This document shows, in pieces, positions 4,792-6,589 of a DNA stretch of 6,589 nucleotides. The notes beneath the pieces were generated by a model. That model was given only the letters and a program-made list of their open reading frames with translations. It was not told the origin of the DNA and ran no database searches. The stretch covers positions 1 to 6,589 of the forward strand of contig SXZD01000172.1 in NCBI GenBank assembly GCA_005788065.1. Reading direction: 5' to 3'. Position 1 is the stretch's first letter. Each line of letters opens with the position of its first letter. A program made the position numbers and the translations under genes. This stretch comes from Burkholderiales bacterium. GTDB lineage: Bacteria; Pseudomonadota; Gammaproteobacteria; Burkholderiales; Burkholderiaceae_B.

Positions 4792-5760
4792 GTGTTCGTG
4801 AAATATCTGGCGGCAATTGCCGCTCTGGTGACCGGCAGCATCGTCACTACCGCAGTCCAGGCCGCCGAATGGCCCACAGCCAAGCCTATCCGACTCATCT
4901 CCGTTTTTCCGCCCGGCGGCTCGGTAGATCAGGTGGCCCGTACATTGGCACCCGCATTACAGGCACAACTGAAGCAAACCGTGATTGTAGAAAACATCGG
5001 CGGCGCATCCGGCATGATAGGCACCGCAGCGGTGGCCAAGGCAGAGCCCGACGGCTACACCTTCGGCGTGGTGTTCGACACCCACGCGGTCAACCCCAGC
5101 CTGAAAGAAAAGATTCCCTTCGACACCCGCAAGGACCTTGCCTACGTCACCATGGTGGGCACTGCCCCCATGGTGCTGGCCGCTGCCAAAAATGCGGGCA
5201 TCACATCATTCAAGCAACTCGTCGATCAGGCCAAAGCCAAGAAGCCCAACACATTCGGTTCAATCGGTACCGGCAGTCTGGGGCATCTGGCTATGGCGCA
5301 GTTGGCCAAAAACAGCGGTTTTGACTGGACGCATGTGCCTTACAAGGGCGGCGGTCCGCTGATGCAGGACGCCGTGGGTGGTCACATCCCGCTGTCCATC
5401 GGCTCGCTGTTTCTCATCAAGCCGCATGCCGATGCAGGTAATGTCATTCCCTTGGCTGTTACCACGTCGGTGCGCTCGCGCGACATGCCCAACGTGCCTA
5501 CGGTCGCTGAAAGCGGATATCCGGGTTTTGAAGCGCCAGCCTGGTGGGGCGTGATTGCCCCGGCCAAAACGCCGCAGACAGTGATAGACCGCATGCACTC
5601 CGAAATTGCCACCGTGCTCAAGAACAAGGAAATTTCCGACAAGCTGGACCAGCAGGGCATGGACATTGTGGGCTTGGGGCCAGACAAGTTCCGCGAGTTT
5701 AACGAACGGCAGATGTCCATCTGGGGCAAGTTTGTTCAGGAAAACAATATCCGGGATTAA
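4792..5760 (+). CDS. Bug-family (TctC-like) periplasmic solute-binding protein
   Basis: This is a secreted receptor of the tripartite tricarboxylate transporter (TTT) type, 322 aa from the GTG start and of normal family length. A signal peptide is visible: a short basic start, a hydrophobic core at about 5-20, and a probable cut after AVQA (24|25) before EWPTAKPI. Family landmarks are VFPPGGSVDQVAR (38-50), with D46 in the ligand loop, and VENIGGASG (66-74). Next come AEPDGYTF (84-91), FGSIGTGSLGHL (155-166), and a C-terminal PAWWGVIAPAKTP segment. By family knowledge such proteins bind small carboxylates (di/tricarboxylates, aromatic acids, amino acids, nicotinate). No TctA/TctB membrane genes lie in the window, as is common for the many 'orphan' Bug genes of Bordetella-like bacteria. 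The divergent dehydrogenase and downstream CMD gene suggest a catabolic role; the ligand is unknown. Confidence 0.95.
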   Translation: MFVKYLAAIAALVTGSIVTTAVQAAEWPTAKPIRLISVFPPGGSVDQVARTLAPALQAQLKQTVIVENIGGASGMIGTAAVAKAEPDGYTFGVVFDTHAVNPSLKEKIPFDTRKDLAYVTMVGTAPMVLAAAKNAGITSFKQLVDQAKAKKPNTFGSIGTGSLGHLAMAQLAKNSGFDWTHVPYKGGGPLMQDAVGGHIPLSIGSLFLIKPHADAGNVIPLAVTTSVRSRDMPNVPTVAESGYPGFEAPAWWGVIAPAKTPQTVIDRMHSEIATVLKNKEISDKLDQQGMDIVGLGPDKFREFNERQMSIWGKFVQENNIRD

Positions 5761-5795
5761 GCGCGCTTTCGTCCCCTTCAACCCAAACCGCAAAT

Positions 5796-5835
5796 CGCCG
5801 GAAATGCACATGTTGTGTTTCCGGCGGTTTTGTTT
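5796..5835 (+). terminator. Rho-independent terminator after the Bug gene
   Basis: cgccggaaa (5796-5804) pairs perfectly with tttccggcg (5818-5826). The inner bases can extend the stem by a few pairs, and the T-rich gttttgttt (5827-5835) follows. It lies 35 nt after the Bug stop and ends about 30 nt before the next start codon, so it would limit transcription into the CMD gene. Confidence 0.8.
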
Positions 5836-5865
5836 CCTGTTTCGCGAAAAGTCCCGGAGCATCGC

Positions 5866-6414
5866 ATGAGCGCTGACGCCAAAGAACAACGCATCATCCC
5901 CTACTTGCCGCCTGACCTGAGCGAGCCCGCAGATCTTGTTTCCGCCATCCGTGCCCGGCGGGGAGGGGACTTGCTGGAGCTTGACCGTATGTTGCTGCAC
6001 AGCGTGCCGCTGGCGCGCGGGTGGAACGCGTACCTGCGCGAAATCCGGCAAAACCTGTCTGTGCACGCGCAGTTAAGGGAACTGGCCATTTTGGGTGTGG
6101 CTGTGCTCAACAGGGCGGAATATGAGTTCGCCCAACATGCGCCCGAGTATCTGAAGGCAGGCGGCAAGCCCGAGCAACTGGAGGCTGTTCGCTCGCTTGG
6201 TGAGCAGCACTTCATGCAAAGTGCTTTCAGTCCGCTGGAGCGTGTGGTGTGTGATCTCACCTTGGCCATGACGCGCCATATCGAGGTTCCCAGCGGCATC
6301 ATGTTCAAGCTGCGCGAGGCGCTTGGCGAGACTGCTACCGTTGAACTGGTGGCAGTGGTGGCCACCTACAACATGGTGTCGCGGTTTTTGGTGGCGTTGC
6401 GGGTGCATCCGTGA
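5866..6414 (+). CDS. Carboxymuconolactone decarboxylase (CMD)-family protein
   Basis: This 182-aa, all-helical cytosolic protein is of the CMD/AhpD-like fold. The central CMD segment runs about 50-130. 'QLRELAILGVAVLNRAEYEF' leads into AQHAPEYLKAG, where E87 and H91 match the usual E..(A/W)..H pattern of the decarboxylase-like branch. The AhpD-type CxxC is absent; the only Cys is C129, so a peroxidase/reductase role like AhpD's is unlikely. Some relatives act in aromatic-acid or lactone catabolism, but many are uncharacterised, and the reaction here is not known. The start at 5866 has an SD ggag (5856-5859) 6 nt upstream. An upstream in-frame ATG at 5815 lies inside the terminator hairpin and is rejected. 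It follows the Bug gene by 105 nt with that terminator between, and probably belongs to the same pathway. Confidence 0.87.
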   Translation: MSADAKEQRIIPYLPPDLSEPADLVSAIRARRGGDLLELDRMLLHSVPLARGWNAYLREIRQNLSVHAQLRELAILGVAVLNRAEYEFAQHAPEYLKAGGKPEQLEAVRSLGEQHFMQSAFSPLERVVCDLTLAMTRHIEVPSGIMFKLREALGETATVELVAVVATYNMVSRFLVALRVHP

Positions 6415-6585
6415 ACGCTGCTACAAGGATGTAAAGATACATCGTGTCCTCAGGGTGTTTTTCCGAACCTCACTCAAAAGGTAGATTGCATCCAAACTCT
6501 CAGCGTACGAGGTATATTGCTCATCACCTCAGATTACAAGCAGATTGCTGTCAGGCGATTCGGACAACATCACAGGAGATCCCCC
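6415..6585 (+). other. Intergenic leader before the next gene
   Basis: No gene, tRNA or strong terminator is visible. A small hairpin, gatgta-aaga-tacatc (6428-6443), lies just after the CMD stop, with a five-T run 14 nt later, too distant for a standard terminator. TATATT at 6513-6518 could be a -10 element; the nearest -35-like sequence, TTGCAT (6486-6491), is 21 nt away, which is too far for a good promoter. Confidence 0.4.
6574..6579 (+). promoter_or_regulatory. Strong Shine-Dalgarno for a gene starting at the window edge
   Basis: aggaga sits 6 nt before ATG 6586, the best SD in the window. It supports a real gene start there. Confidence 0.7.
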
Positions 6586-6589
6586 ATGA
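6586..6589 (+). CDS. Start codon of a further + strand gene, rest outside window
   Basis: Only the ATG and one more base are visible, so nothing can be said of the product. The strong SD makes a true start likely. The shared direction suggests it might belong with the Bug/CMD locus, though 171 nt of non-coding DNA with a possible -10 element separates them. Confidence 0.6.

Noticed and set aside
5815..5865. ATG 5815 as start of the CMD gene
   Set aside because: It falls within the terminator hairpin and has no SD, while 5866 has ggag at 6 nt.
5260..6066. 268-aa open frame on the - strand
   Set aside because: It is antisense to the Bug and CMD genes, has no recognisable domain, and is an effect of GC-rich codon bias.

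Overview
The window looks like a chromosomal segment of a betaproteobacterium of the order Burkholderiales. A member of the Alcaligenaceae or a close relative is my best guess. The evidence is a Bug-type periplasmic solute receptor with no transporter genes beside it, a DUF486-type DMT protein, a moderately high GC content, and the lineage feel of the PurF and LysC sequences. The assignment is inferred from protein content only.

Layout, left to right. (1) The 3' end of purF (to 519, + strand) is followed after 75 nt by a complete aspartokinase gene lysC (595-1848, +). Next comes a four-helix DMT/DUF486 membrane protein (1987-2352, +). These are ordinary chromosomal genes. (2) A visibly AT-richer stretch, about 2390-3560, reads on the - strand and holds two small toxin-antitoxin modules. 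One is a complete higB-higA pair (toxin 3089-2802, antitoxin 2805-2392), with an ATGA stop/start overlap and a perfect palindrome just upstream of higB. The other is a lone MazE-like (DUF3018) antitoxin (3521-3312) with no toxin recognisable in the 222 nt behind it. (3) A probable carboxylate-utilisation locus follows. A D-2-hydroxyacid dehydrogenase (4539-3568, -) is divergent from a Bug-family periplasmic receptor (4792-5760, +). A carboxymuconolactone-decarboxylase-fold protein (5866-6414, +) follows the receptor. (4) The window ends at the start codon of a further + strand gene (6586), which has a strong Shine-Dalgarno sequence.

How the parts may work together. PurF makes 5-phosphoribosylamine for purine synthesis and LysC phosphorylates aspartate for Lys/Thr/Met; they are housekeeping and apparently unrelated functionally. 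In the right-hand locus, the Bug protein would capture an unknown carboxylate in the periplasm, and the dehydrogenase and CMD-fold protein could act on it or its products in the cytoplasm. The substrate cannot be read from the sequence. A strong hairpin-plus-T-tract terminator sits between the Bug gene and the CMD gene, only about 30 nt before the CMD start. The CMD gene is therefore probably expressed by readthrough at a lower level. The 252-nt divergent region between the dehydrogenase and the receptor holds several inverted repeats and is the most likely regulatory site.

I see no unmistakable new system. The points most worth checking are the orphan MazE antitoxin with its unexplained 222-nt gap, the structured ddh-bug intergenic region, the terminator-attenuated CMD gene, and a possible internal start in lysC.
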